Made by a program: the position numbers and the translations under genes
NCBI GenBank assembly: GCA_964369445.1
Contig: CAYJFU010000002.1
Coordinates: 21,586 to 85,585, forward strand
Length of the DNA stretch: 64,000 nucleotides
Reading direction: 5' to 3'
Source: CAYJBH01 sp964369445
Lineage (GTDB): Bacteria; Bacillota; Clostridia; Oscillospirales; Ruminococcaceae
The notes under the pieces: model-generated
Databases searched by the model: none
Told to the model about the DNA's origin: nothing
What the model saw: only the letters and a program-made list of their open reading frames with translations
Part shown: in pieces, positions 36,448 through 45,635 of the stretch
Numbering within the stretch: the stretch's first letter is position 1
Layout: every line of letters begins with the position of its first letter

Positions 36448-37601
36448 TGCAGGTTGTGGGCATATCCGCATTTGCGGAGTATGTGAAGAGTGTAATAGGC
36501 AGTAACGATATAATGTCCGATATAGTGTTGGAGGGCGAAATAGGCAGCTTTACACGCCACAGGGCGAGCGGTCACTGTTACTTTACGCTAAAGGACGACA
36601 AGAGCACACTGCATGCGGTCATGTTCTCCGGCGATGCAAACAGGTTGAGTTTTGTGCCGCAAGAGGGGATGCTTGTACATGTGCGCGGTGGTGCGTCGCT
36701 GTACAGTAAAGACTGCTCCTTTAAGTTTTACGCGACGCTGATGTTACCGGCAGGAAAAGGCACAATTCAGGATGCGTTTGAGCGCATGCGTGAGCGGTTG
36801 CAAAAGCAGGGGCTTTTTGACGACGACCACAAAATGCCGTTGCCGTCACACCCGACACGCATAGGGGTTGTGACCTCAAAAGACGGTGCGGCGATACATG
36901 ATATAATGTCGGTGGCGCGGCGGCGCGCTTACACCGATGTGACTTTTATATTGTGTGATATTCCGGTGCAGGGGGTAAAAGCGGCACCGGCGGCGCAAAA
37001 AGCAATAAAAATGCTGGATGACGCAGGGTGCTGTGATGTGATAATTTTAACAAGGGGCGGTGGCAGTGCCGAGGATCTTTCCGCATTTAACGCGGAGGAA
37101 CTCGCCCACGCGGTTTATAGCGCAACAACGCCGATAGTATCCGCGATAGGGCATGAGTCTGACCTTGTCATAACCGATTACGTTGCGGATCTGCGCGCCG
37201 CAACACCGACCGCCGCCGCCGAAATTGTGCTTGCCGATAAACAGCCGCTTTTGCATCGGCTGTCGGTGTGCAAAACCGCACTGACACCGACACGCTTGCG
37301 CTCGGTACTTGTCACAAAACGCCAACTTGTAAGCGGAATGAGATGTGAGCTCAAAGACGGTGTCGGCGATAAACTCGCGTACAGCCGTGACCGATATGAG
37401 GGTGCTCATTCGCGGCTACTGCCCTACAACCCACAAAACCTGCTTAAAAAGGGTTATGCGATAGTAAAAAGCGGCGGCAGTGTGGTAGCGCAGGCTCCAA
37501 GCGTCGGGGATATGCTCGACGTTGAAACGAACACGGCAAATCTGCATTGCAGGGTAGAGGGCGTACACCTTAAACCGGATAAACGGAGTATAAATACGTG
37601 A
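36447..37601 (+). CDS. xseA: Exodeoxyribonuclease VII large subunit
   Basis: XseA with XseB degrades single-stranded DNA from both ends. The 384-aa protein has an N-terminal OB domain (GEIGSFTRHRASGHCYFTLK) and the catalytic domain with PTRIGVVTSKDGAAIHDI, VIILTRGGGSAEDLSAFN and ISAIGHESD-like VSAIGHESDLVITDYVADLR. It is slightly shorter than many relatives, with a reduced C-terminal coiled coil. It overlaps nusB by one base and xseB by four. Confidence 0.95.
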   Translation: MQVVGISAFAEYVKSVIGSNDIMSDIVLEGEIGSFTRHRASGHCYFTLKDDKSTLHAVMFSGDANRLSFVPQEGMLVHVRGGASLYSKDCSFKFYATLMLPAGKGTIQDAFERMRERLQKQGLFDDDHKMPLPSHPTRIGVVTSKDGAAIHDIMSVARRRAYTDVTFILCDIPVQGVKAAPAAQKAIKMLDDAGCCDVIILTRGGGSAEDLSAFNAEELAHAVYSATTPIVSAIGHESDLVITDYVADLRAATPTAAAEIVLADKQPLLHRLSVCKTALTPTRLRSVLVTKRQLVSGMRCELKDGVGDKLAYSRDRYEGAHSRLLPYNPQNLLKKGYAIVKSGGSVVAQAPSVGDMLDVETNTANLHCRVEGVHLKPDKRSINT

Positions 37602-37867
37602 AAAAGCAAACAGTTAAAAGCGAAGACCTGACAAGCGAACAGCAGATGCTACAGCCGACGGACGAAACAGCACAGTTGACCTTTGAACAGCTGTTGCAAC
37701 AGTTAGAGGACGTTGTGGAACAGCTGTCGGATGAAAAAACAGGCGTGGAAGAGGTTTGCGCGCTGTATGAAAAGGGTGCAGATATCGCCGCGCGGTGTGA
37801 ACAGCGCCTTGACAAGGTGGAAGTGCAACTGAAGATGTTTGAAGAGCAGGTGGATGATGAACTATAG
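37598..37867 (+). CDS. xseB: Exodeoxyribonuclease VII small subunit
   Basis: This is an 89-aa helical protein with the family core TFEQLLQQLEDVVEQLS and YEKGADIAARCEQRLDKVE. An acidic N-terminal extension precedes it. It overlaps xseA (GTGA) and ispA. Confidence 0.93.
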   Translation: MKKQTVKSEDLTSEQQMLQPTDETAQLTFEQLLQQLEDVVEQLSDEKTGVEEVCALYEKGADIAARCEQRLDKVEVQLKMFEEQVDDEL

Positions 37868-38738
37868 CGACAAGTTTAATGAATACCGCACAGCGGTGGA
37901 AGAAAAACTCATCGAGGTGATGGGGGTGCAACCTCATCGCGAGTGTGACACCGCCAAGGCGTCGGAATACAGCCTGTTCAGTGGTGGCAAGCGCATTAGG
38001 GGCGTTTTAACGCTTGCTGTTTGCGACATGCTGTGCGGCTCATACGACAAGGCGCTTGATTTTGCGGCGGCGATGGAGATGGTTCACTGCTACTCGCTCA
38101 TACATGACGATTTGCCGTGCATGGATGATGACGACATGCGGCGCGGTATGCCCTCCTGTCACAAAAAGTACGGTGAGGCAACTGCTTTGCTTGCGGGTGA
38201 CAATCTTTTGACAAGTGCGTTCGCGGTAGTTGCAACCGCCGAACTTTCCGCACAGACATTGCTGACGGCGGTTCAACTTTTGTCCTATTCTGCCGGCACG
38301 GGCGGCATGATTTACGGGCAGGAACTTGATCTGCTCTATGAGGGCAAGCAGGTGACCGAAAGCCAGCTTCTGGAGGTGCACCGCAACAAGACCGGTGCAC
38401 TAATTTCCGTTGCGGCACAACTCGGTGCCCTTGCAGGAGATGCCGACGGAGAGCAATTTTTAACGTTGCGTGACTTTGCATACACACTGGGATTGGCTTT
38501 TCAGGTTGTGGACGACATACTGGACGGCAGTAGCAGTGTCGACCTGCTCGGCAAGCCGATAGGCAGTGACGAACAGCAGGGGAAAACGACATTTTTAACA
38601 CTTTACGGCGAGGAAAAAGCACAGCGATACGCAAAAGACCTTTGCGATAACAATGTGCGCAGTCTCACCGATGTGTTTGGCGACAAAGCGGAATTTTTGC
38701 TCTTACTTCAGCAGGAGTTGTTGCATCGCAAATATTGA
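37857..38738 (+). CDS. ispA: Polyprenyl (farnesyl/geranylgeranyl) diphosphate synthase
   Basis: The enzyme condenses isopentenyl diphosphate with allylic diphosphates to C15-C20 prenyl chains. The 293-aa protein shows the first Asp-rich motif DDLPCMDDDD and the second DDILD (in AFQVVDDILDGSSS), plus GGKRIRGVL and QGKTTFL. ATG 37857 follows AGGTGG within the end of xseB. A repeat element separates it from dxs, with which it forms the isoprenoid supply pair. Confidence 0.93.
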   Translation: MNYSDKFNEYRTAVEEKLIEVMGVQPHRECDTAKASEYSLFSGGKRIRGVLTLAVCDMLCGSYDKALDFAAAMEMVHCYSLIHDDLPCMDDDDMRRGMPSCHKKYGEATALLAGDNLLTSAFAVVATAELSAQTLLTAVQLLSYSAGTGGMIYGQELDLLYEGKQVTESQLLEVHRNKTGALISVAAQLGALAGDADGEQFLTLRDFAYTLGLAFQVVDDILDGSSSVDLLGKPIGSDEQQGKTTFLTLYGEEKAQRYAKDLCDNNVRSLTDVFGDKAEFLLLLQQELLHRKY

Positions 38739-38745
38739 TTTTATA

Positions 38746-38903
38746 GGCGTGTTGAAAAAAGTAGGCTTCGCAAAAAACGACAGCAAAATTTACATAATAT
38801 GTCAAAAGAGTGCTCGTTAATACACAAAGAATTGCTTCTGCTTTTTGTTTAATTTGATAAAAAACTTGCTCCTTTTTGCAAATTCTTTGTTTTTTAACAG
38901 CCC
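38746..38903 (+). repeat. Interspersed element, copy B (158 bp, between ispA and dxs)
   Basis: Copy B of the four-member family. Left end GGCGTGTTGAAAAAA and right end TTTTTTAACAGCCC are imperfect inverted repeats. The core CTCGTTAATACACAAAGAA, CTTTTTGTTTAATTTGA and TTGCTC matches copies A and C. It holds no gene. Confidence 0.82.
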
Positions 38904-38929
38904 TTTACAGCCCGTTAAAAGAGGATAGG

Positions 38930-40768
38930 ATGTCAAAACAAATACTAAAACACATAAAAAAACCGGCTGATTTAAAGAAATTGACACTAAATCAGTTGGA
39001 TTCACTGTGTGAGGAAATACGTGAGTTTTTAATAAAAAGCGTGCAGGATACCGGCGGTCACCTTGCTTCAAACCTTGGCGCGGTGGAGCTTACCGTTGCG
39101 CTGAACAGGATTTTTAGCGATACTCAAGACCGTATTATATACGATGTCGGTCACCAGTGCTACACGCAAAAACTTTTAACCGACCGCAAGGAGGGGTTTG
39201 CTCAGTTGCGGCAACTGGGCGGTGTCACCGGCTTTCCGTGTCCGCAGGAAAGTGAGCACGACGCGTTTATCACGGGGCATGGCAACACCTCCATCTCGGC
39301 GGCGGTCGGTATGGCGACCGCAAAAAAGCTGAGGGGTGAAAAAGGTACCGTTATAGCCATTATCGGTGATGGCAGTTTTGGCGGCGGCATGGTGTACGAG
39401 GGCATGAACAACATCGACAACCTTGACAACCTCATTGTTATACTTAACGACAACGAGATGTCAATATCGCGTAACGTCGGCGGTTTGTCGCGCTACCTGA
39501 CTAAACTACGCGTCAGCGACAGTTACACCGATGCAAAGCAGGGGACATTTAGAAAACTGCACAGCGTTCCGCTCATGGGTGATGCTGCCATAAAAACGAT
39601 TAGGAACGTCAAAACGACTGTGCGCCGTATCGTATATCAGGACACGGTGTTTGAGATGTTCGGTTTCCAGTATTTCGGTATTGTCGACGGTCATGATCTC
39701 GCGCTGCTATGCGACCTGTTGAGAAATGTGAAAAAGATGGATAGACCGGTGTTTTTGCATATAAAAACACAGAAAGGCAAAGGTCATGCACAGGCGGAGA
39801 GCAACCCAAAAGCGTTTCACAGCGTATCGCCCGGACAGGGTAAGTCCGGCGCCGGCATGGATTTCTCCGCTGTGTTCGGAAATGCACTTTGCAAAGCGGC
39901 AGAGCAGGACGAAGACATAGTTGCGATAACCGCTGCCATGAGAGACGGCACAGGGCTTACCGGTTTTTCAAAACAGTTCAAGCATCGCTTTTTTGATGTG
40001 GGTATGGCGGAGCAACACGCTGTCACATTTGCCGCCGGTCTGTCAAAACAGGGGATAAAGCCGGTGGTGGCTATCTACTCGACATTTTTACAGCGCGGAT
40101 ATGACCAACTACTCAACGACGCTCAACTCAACGAGTGCGATATACTGCTCGCGGTGGACAGGTGCGGTCTTGTGCCAGCTGATGGGGAGACACACCAAGG
40201 CATATACGATGTCAGCTATCTGTGTGACATAAAGGATGTCACGATAGTAAATCCCTGCAACTTTGCGGAACTGGAGTACTGGTTACCGAGACTTATCAGC
40301 CAAAAGGGCATAAAAGCAATAAGGTATGCGCGCGGTGGTGAGTGTGAGACGCTCGCAGCACTGGGTTGTACCGGCAAGCATTACGATAGGTTCGGTGAGG
40401 GCGCAAAGACAGCTGTTATCACATACGGTGTCCTGGCACAAGAGGCATTGAGGGCGCGCGAACTTGACGAGCACGATAGTTTTGACGTTTTCAAATTGAC
40501 ACAGATATACCCGATTCCCGACGGACTTGCAGGCGAACTTGTCGGTTATGAGCGTGTATTGTTTCTGCACGACGACATATCGGGTCGACTACAATACATA
40601 TTGCTTAAACTTTTGTTTGAGGGCGGCTTTAAAGGGGAGTTTATCGACATGGGACTTGACAGCGCACCGAAACAAGCCGCAACGGTAGCACAGCTCAGGG
40701 ATATACACAGCCTTAATGCAGAGGCTATACTGCAAAGGCTAAACGGCGGTGCAAAGCATGAGACTTGA
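38930..40768 (+). CDS. dxs: 1-deoxy-D-xylulose-5-phosphate synthase
   Basis: Dxs makes DXP from pyruvate and glyceraldehyde 3-phosphate with thiamine diphosphate, the first step of the MEP isoprenoid pathway. The 612-aa protein has the TPP-binding segment GDGSFGGGMVYEGMNN...LNDN, YDVGHQCYTQKLLT, the transketolase central domain (VGMAEQHAVTFAAGLS; DRCGLVPADGETHQG) and the C-terminal domain. ATG 38930 follows AGAGGATAGG; the frame's upstream extension to 38876 lies inside repeat copy B and is not coding. Confidence 0.96.
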   Translation: MSKQILKHIKKPADLKKLTLNQLDSLCEEIREFLIKSVQDTGGHLASNLGAVELTVALNRIFSDTQDRIIYDVGHQCYTQKLLTDRKEGFAQLRQLGGVTGFPCPQESEHDAFITGHGNTSISAAVGMATAKKLRGEKGTVIAIIGDGSFGGGMVYEGMNNIDNLDNLIVILNDNEMSISRNVGGLSRYLTKLRVSDSYTDAKQGTFRKLHSVPLMGDAAIKTIRNVKTTVRRIVYQDTVFEMFGFQYFGIVDGHDLALLCDLLRNVKKMDRPVFLHIKTQKGKGHAQAESNPKAFHSVSPGQGKSGAGMDFSAVFGNALCKAAEQDEDIVAITAAMRDGTGLTGFSKQFKHRFFDVGMAEQHAVTFAAGLSKQGIKPVVAIYSTFLQRGYDQLLNDAQLNECDILLAVDRCGLVPADGETHQGIYDVSYLCDIKDVTIVNPCNFAELEYWLPRLISQKGIKAIRYARGGECETLAALGCTGKHYDRFGEGAKTAVITYGVLAQEALRARELDEHDSFDVFKLTQIYPIPDGLAGELVGYERVLFLHDDISGRLQYILLKLLFEGGFKGEFIDMGLDSAPKQAATVAQLRDIHSLNAEAILQRLNGGAKHET

Positions 40769-41549
40769 TCAGTATCTGGTGGAGCATGGCGGCGTGCCCT
40801 CCCGTGAAAAGGCAAAGGCATATGTCATGCAGGGGTGCTGCTTTGTAAACAATCAGCGCGCCGACAAGCCCGGGCAGGCGGTCAAGCAGGACGATCATGT
40901 AGAATTGCGGTTGCCACAGGTCAACTTTGTAAGCCGCGGAGGTCACAAGCTTTTAAAGGGTATACAGCAATTTTCGTTGCAACTTGACGGCCTGTGCGTC
41001 ATGGATATCGGCGCATCGACAGGCGGTTTTACCGACTGTGCACTGCAACACGGCGCAGAGTATGTTTATGCCGTTGATGTTGGGTATGGGCAACTTGCCT
41101 GGTCACTGCGCAACGATGACAGGGTGTGCAATCTGGAGCGGACGAACATACGTAATCTCGAGCCACAGTGTGTCGAGCGACAGATACAATTTTACTGCAT
41201 AGACGTTGCCTTTATATCATTGAAGTTGATATTTCCACTGCTCAGCAGGTTTAGCGCCCCCGACTTTTCGGCAATTGCGCTCATAAAACCACAGTTTGAG
41301 GCAGGCAGGGAGCATGTGGGTAAAAACGGTGTTGTCAAGGACAAAGCGGTACAGCAGTCGGTCATTAAAGCGATGCTGGAAAGTGCCGTGCAAAACGGGC
41401 TGTACCCGAGCGGGCTGACATTCTCGCCAATAAAAGGACCAAAGGGCAATATAGAATTTTTACTGCACCTTGTCAGTAAGCCGTGTGATTTTGAAACGGA
41501 CATACAAAGCGTTGTAATGCAGGCACACGAACAACTTAACAGCGACTAA
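40758..41549 (+). CDS. tlyA: TlyA family 16S/23S rRNA 2'-O-ribose methyltransferase
   Basis: The 263-aa protein has an N-terminal S4 RNA-binding domain (MRLDQYLVEHGGVPSREKAK) and an FtsJ-type methyltransferase domain with the SAM motif VMDIGASTGGFTDCALQHGA and the catalytic region (DVAFISLKLIFPLL; ALIKPQFEAG). ATG 40758 lies inside the end of dxs, so the two are translationally linked. It is conserved between dxs and nadK in Clostridia. Confidence 0.94.
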   Translation: MRLDQYLVEHGGVPSREKAKAYVMQGCCFVNNQRADKPGQAVKQDDHVELRLPQVNFVSRGGHKLLKGIQQFSLQLDGLCVMDIGASTGGFTDCALQHGAEYVYAVDVGYGQLAWSLRNDDRVCNLERTNIRNLEPQCVERQIQFYCIDVAFISLKLIFPLLSRFSAPDFSAIALIKPQFEAGREHVGKNGVVKDKAVQQSVIKAMLESAVQNGLYPSGLTFSPIKGPKGNIEFLLHLVSKPCDFETDIQSVVMQAHEQLNSD

Positions 41550-41577
41550 CCCCACAGATGATAAGAACTTATGGGAA

Positions 41578-41724
41578 GCCTTCAAACATTCGTCCATGTT
41601 TTCCGTTTCTTACCTTTTTCGTTATAATCTCCCAACAACACTCACTCACAACGTAAGCACTCCGCTTTTTGAACAATCTGACAAAAATCTTACGACCTGA
41701 AATCGCGCCCGAATATTTAGAGGC
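41578..41724 (+). repeat. Interspersed element, degenerate copy D (147 bp, before nadK)
   Basis: This copy is bounded by a 15-base imperfect inverted repeat (GCCTTCAAACATTCG / CGAATATTTAGAGGC). Its internal CGCTTTTTGAACAATCTGACAAAAA resembles the core of copies A-C, but the rest has diverged. It fills the 181-base gap between tlyA and nadK. Confidence 0.5.
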
Positions 41725-41730
41725 TGTTAT

Positions 41731-42531
41731 ATGAAAATACTGATATTTCCGAACACGCGCAACCCCCTTGCTATGGCATGTGCAGAGCAGGTGGAAACGC
41801 TTATGGCACAGCTTGGGCACGACTTTGTCATGTTTTCCGACAATATAAAACTCGACAACCTGCACTTTGCGGTCGCCATCGGAGGCGACGGGACAATACT
41901 GCGAGCGGCACACATTTTAAGGGGAAAAGATATACCAATAATCGGCATAAACACGGGGAGACTTGGATTTCTCACAACGCTGTGCGCGCAGGAGTACAAC
42001 GCGCTGTCACGCCTTTTCACCAGCGAATTTATCCGTGAGGACAGGTTGATGTTGCGTGCCGACATAACAGGCGACACAAATGGCAAAGGCAAAAGCATTG
42101 TGTGCCTCAATGAGTTTGTGTTTGCCGGCGATACCATGTCCAAGACCGTCAACGTGTCGGTGCTGTGTGACGATGTTGTCGTGATGAACTACCGCGGCGA
42201 CGGCGTTATAATCGCTACTCCCACCGGCTCAACGGCATATTCGCTGTCGGGGGGCGGGCCGATATTGGACACGACGCTAAATGCTTTTGTGGTGACTCCG
42301 CTGTGCGCACACAGTCTGGGTGTGCCGCCGGTTGTCATATCCGCAGGGCAAAAGCTTACCGTCAAAACGTCCTGTGAGGCAGGAAGCGTCAAGCTGTGCG
42401 CCGATGGAATGAGTGAGTACAAGTTGACCTCCGACGTGACGGTAAGCAGTCACGCACAGAGTGTACCGCTCATATTTTTGCACAGGGCAGAACAATTTAC
42501 CGCTATAGAGGACAAACTGCGCAGAAAATAA
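41731..42531 (+). CDS. nadK: NAD kinase
   Basis: NadK phosphorylates NAD to NADP. The 266-aa protein has the GGDGT motif (AIGGDGTILRAAH), the second motif NTGRLGFLTTL, NEFVFAG and PTGSTAYSLSGGGPI. The ATG follows GAGGCTG within repeat copy D's right end. The argR gene, often found between tlyA/nadK and recN, is absent. Confidence 0.95.
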   Translation: MKILIFPNTRNPLAMACAEQVETLMAQLGHDFVMFSDNIKLDNLHFAVAIGGDGTILRAAHILRGKDIPIIGINTGRLGFLTTLCAQEYNALSRLFTSEFIREDRLMLRADITGDTNGKGKSIVCLNEFVFAGDTMSKTVNVSVLCDDVVVMNYRGDGVIIATPTGSTAYSLSGGGPILDTTLNAFVVTPLCAHSLGVPPVVISAGQKLTVKTSCEAGSVKLCADGMSEYKLTSDVTVSSHAQSVPLIFLHRAEQFTAIEDKLRRK

Positions 42532-42541
42532 CCGAGGAATT

Positions 42542-44215
42542 ATGTTAAGTGAGCTGACAATAGAAAATATTGCCGTAATACAAAAGGCTACCGTCACGTT
42601 TGACGGTGGGTTTAACGTGCTGACCGGTGAGACTGGTGCAGGTAAATCCATCATCATCGACGCGGTGTCGGCACTTTTAGGAAATCGCCTTGCAAAGGAA
42701 TTGATACGCTCGGGCGCGACCAAGGCCACGATACAAGCGGTGTTTACCGATATAGATGACACACTTAAACACAAGTTGTCGGACATGGGATTTGTGTCGG
42801 AGGACACACTTATCGTCAGCCGTGACATTGCGCAGGATGGCAAAGGCACAGTGAGAATAAATGGCAAGACGGCGCTTGTCTCAATGCTAAAAGAGGTCGT
42901 GGCAGGACTTATAGAGATACACGGACAGCAGGACAACATCTCCCTGACTTCACCGGCGACACACCTTGCACTGCTTGACAGGTTTGGCGGTTTGGGCGAG
43001 ACGGTCGGACGTTACACGGCGGTTTACCGCGAGCTTTGCGCGCTGATAAAACAGCGTGATGCACTGCTTCAAAGTGAGTCGGACAGCGTACAACGTGCGG
43101 ACTTTTTACGGTTTCAGATAGGGGAGATAGAGGCGGCGGATCTTAAAGAAGGCGAGGCGGAACAGCTTAGCGAGCGCCGCAAACAACTACAAAATCTTGA
43201 GAGGTTAACAGCTGCACTTTCGGAGGCACATCTTCTCCTTACCGGCGAAGAACACGGCGCACTGACGGCAACCTCTGCCGCGGTTTCGGCGTTGCAACCT
43301 GTAAGCACGGTCAGCGAGCGTCTTGGGGAGAAGTATGAGCGGCTGAGCAGTGTTTACTATGAACTGCAAGAGTTGTCCGGCGAACTGTCGGAGGAGCTCA
43401 GCAGTCTTGACACACAGCCGGACGAGCTACCCGAAATAGAACAGCGCCTGTCGGAGTACTATCGCATGCGGCAAAAATACGGCGGTGGCTACGAAACCAT
43501 AATGAAATCGCTGTCGGACATGCGGCAGGAACTGGGTGGAATTGACAACGCCGACGAGCTGGTGCAGGAGCTGTCGGAGCAGATAGACCAACTGGGTGAG
43601 AAAGCAACAGCCATGTGCGCCGATATCACATCAAAACGCAAAGCGGCATTTGCGCGCTTGCAAAAGCAGACGGTGCACTCGCTGGAGTTTTTGAACATGA
43701 GCGGCATAAAGTTTGAGCTTAAGTGCGAGCACAAGTCCATGTCGCGCGACGGTGCAAATAGCATAGAGTTTTTAATATCGACCAACGCGGGCGAGGTGCC
43801 AAAACCCCTTGGCAAGATAGCCTCGGGCGGTGAGCTTGCACGCATTATGCTTGCGCTGAAAAACAGCCTTGCCGATGTCGATGACACCAAAACGGTCATA
43901 TACGACGAGATAGACACCGGTGTGTCGGGTTCCGCCGCATATAAAATAGGGCAGATGATGCGCATGACGGCAAAAGGACGGCAGGTGATGGCGGTAACAC
44001 ACTCACCGCAGATAGCCGCGGTCGCGCACAACCACATCTATATCGAAAAGTCCGGCGGTAAACAGCGCGCCGAGACAAAGGTATTTACACTTTCGCACGA
44101 GGAGAGGGTGCGGGAACTTGCAAGAATTATATCCGGAGATGTCATAAGCGACAAGGCGCTTGCAAATGCTGCGGAGATGATTGATAACGCCATTACACAA
44201 GGAGAGGGAATATGA
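42542..44215 (+). CDS. recN: DNA repair protein RecN
   Basis: RecN is an SMC-like ATPase in double-strand break repair. The 557-aa protein has Walker A TGETGAGKS near the N-terminus, a long coiled-coil middle (about 155-365) and the C-terminal ABC signature KIASGGELARIMLALK with Walker B TVIYDEIDTGVSG. Its stop overlaps the ATG of tyrS by four bases. Confidence 0.95.
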   Translation: MLSELTIENIAVIQKATVTFDGGFNVLTGETGAGKSIIIDAVSALLGNRLAKELIRSGATKATIQAVFTDIDDTLKHKLSDMGFVSEDTLIVSRDIAQDGKGTVRINGKTALVSMLKEVVAGLIEIHGQQDNISLTSPATHLALLDRFGGLGETVGRYTAVYRELCALIKQRDALLQSESDSVQRADFLRFQIGEIEAADLKEGEAEQLSERRKQLQNLERLTAALSEAHLLLTGEEHGALTATSAAVSALQPVSTVSERLGEKYERLSSVYYELQELSGELSEELSSLDTQPDELPEIEQRLSEYYRMRQKYGGGYETIMKSLSDMRQELGGIDNADELVQELSEQIDQLGEKATAMCADITSKRKAAFARLQKQTVHSLEFLNMSGIKFELKCEHKSMSRDGANSIEFLISTNAGEVPKPLGKIASGGELARIMLALKNSLADVDDTKTVIYDEIDTGVSGSAAYKIGQMMRMTAKGRQVMAVTHSPQIAAVAHNHIYIEKSGGKQRAETKVFTLSHEERVRELARIISGDVISDKALANAAEMIDNAITQGEGI

Positions 44216-45429
44216 ATTTGTACGAGACGCTCGCAGAAAGAGGATTGATAGCTCAGTGCACCAACGAGGACGGTGTGAAAAAGCTTTTAAATGAGGATAG
44301 CTGTGTTTTTTATACGGGATACGACCCCACGGCGGACAGCCTGCATGTAGGTCATTTTTTACAGCTTATGATGATGCGCCGACTGCAACTTGCCGGCCAC
44401 ACCCCCATTGTACTACTGGGCACCGGCACGACGATGATAGGTGACCCCAGCGGCAAAACCGAGATGCGCAACCTCATGACGCAAGAGACGATACTGCACA
44501 ACGCGGCGTGCTTTAAAAAGCAGATGGAGAAGTTTATCGACTTTTCCGCGGGTAAAGCTATCATGGTTATGAACGGCGATTGGCTGTTAGAGCAGAAATA
44601 CGTCGAGTTTTTGCGCGACGTCGGTGTACATTTTTCCGTCAACAAGATGCTCGCGGCGGAGTGTTTTAAATCACGTTTGGAGCGCGGCTTGTCCTTTATC
44701 GAGTTCAACTACATGCTGATGCAAAGTTTTGACTATCTGCACCTTTTCAGGACGAAAAAGTGTAGGTTACAGATGGGCGGCAACGACCAATGGGCAAACA
44801 TTATCGGTGGTGTCGAGCTTGTGCGTCGTGCCGAGGGTGAACAGGTTTTCGGCATGACATTTAACCTGCTTACGACACGCGACGGCAAAAAGATGGGTAA
44901 GACAGAAAAGGGCGCAGTGTGGCTAAACCCGGAAAAGACCACCCCTTACGAGTTTTACCAGTACTGGCGCAACATCGACGATGTTGAGGTGACAAACTGC
45001 CTCAATATGCTGACCGAAATGCCGGTTGCAGAGATAAATGCCATTGACATGACACAGGCAAGTAGCATAAACGAGGCAAAAACCTACCTTGCGTACGACC
45101 TCACCAAGCGCGTGCACGGCGCAGAGGAGGCGGACAAGGCGAAGGCGGCGGCACTGTCGCTGTTTGCAGGCGGTGCCGGTGCGGACATACCGACATGCAA
45201 GCTGCCGCAGGATATGCTAGTTGATGGAGCTGTCGGCATAATTGCTGTACTGCTTGCGTCCTCTCTCGCGCCATCGGCAAGCGAGGCAAGACGACTGATA
45301 CAGCAGGGTGGTGTCAGCGTCGACGGCGAGCAGGTCAAGGAAATCGGCTACACCGTTTGTGCCGAGCGCTTGCAGGAGGGCGTACTTGTCAAAAAGGGTA
45401 AAAAGCAGTATTGCAAGGTGACGCTGTAA
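44212..45429 (+). CDS. tyrS: Tyrosyl-tRNA synthetase
   Basis: This class I synthetase of 405 aa has the HIGH-type motif as HVGHF, the KMSKS-type loop as KKMGKTEKG and the binding residues in YDPTADSLHVGHF and MGGNDQWANI. It ends with an S4 domain (SEARRLIQQGGVSVDGEQVK). Being directly coupled to recN it has no separate leader, so no T-box is present. Confidence 0.95.
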   Translation: MNLYETLAERGLIAQCTNEDGVKKLLNEDSCVFYTGYDPTADSLHVGHFLQLMMMRRLQLAGHTPIVLLGTGTTMIGDPSGKTEMRNLMTQETILHNAACFKKQMEKFIDFSAGKAIMVMNGDWLLEQKYVEFLRDVGVHFSVNKMLAAECFKSRLERGLSFIEFNYMLMQSFDYLHLFRTKKCRLQMGGNDQWANIIGGVELVRRAEGEQVFGMTFNLLTTRDGKKMGKTEKGAVWLNPEKTTPYEFYQYWRNIDDVEVTNCLNMLTEMPVAEINAIDMTQASSINEAKTYLAYDLTKRVHGAEEADKAKAAALSLFAGGAGADIPTCKLPQDMLVDGAVGIIAVLLASSLAPSASEARRLIQQGGVSVDGEQVKEIGYTVCAERLQEGVLVKKGKKQYCKVTL

Positions 45430-45437
45430 GGGGTGCT

Positions 45438-45553
45438 GTGTCCATTTGAGCTAATTATTTTTTGTGCAAAAATCTGATGTGTTTTGGAGTACTACCCCCG
45501 CCAAAGGCGGGGGTAGTACTCCAAAATGAAAAAAATTGAGTAATTAAGGACAC
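45438..45553. repeat. Palindromic intergenic element with perfect 21-bp central hairpin
   Basis: Outer ends GTGTCC (45438) and GGACAC (45548) enclose T-rich and A-rich arms and a central perfect 21-bp stem with 3-base loop (45482-45502 / 45506-45526, core CTACCCCCGCC AAA GGCGGGGGTAG). It lies between tyrS and the lipoprotein gene and may also end the tyrS transcript, although no long U-tract follows the hairpin. Confidence 0.75.
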
Positions 45554-45635
45554 ACGGAAAGTCAAATAACACTATTTGCCACACATTTCTCTTTAAACTA
45601 TTGCAAATATTACACAAATAGTTTATAATAGCTCT

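Noticed and set aside
44150..44215. Possible T-box leader for tyrS
   Set aside because: tyrS overlaps recN by four bases, so there is no leader space for a T-box.
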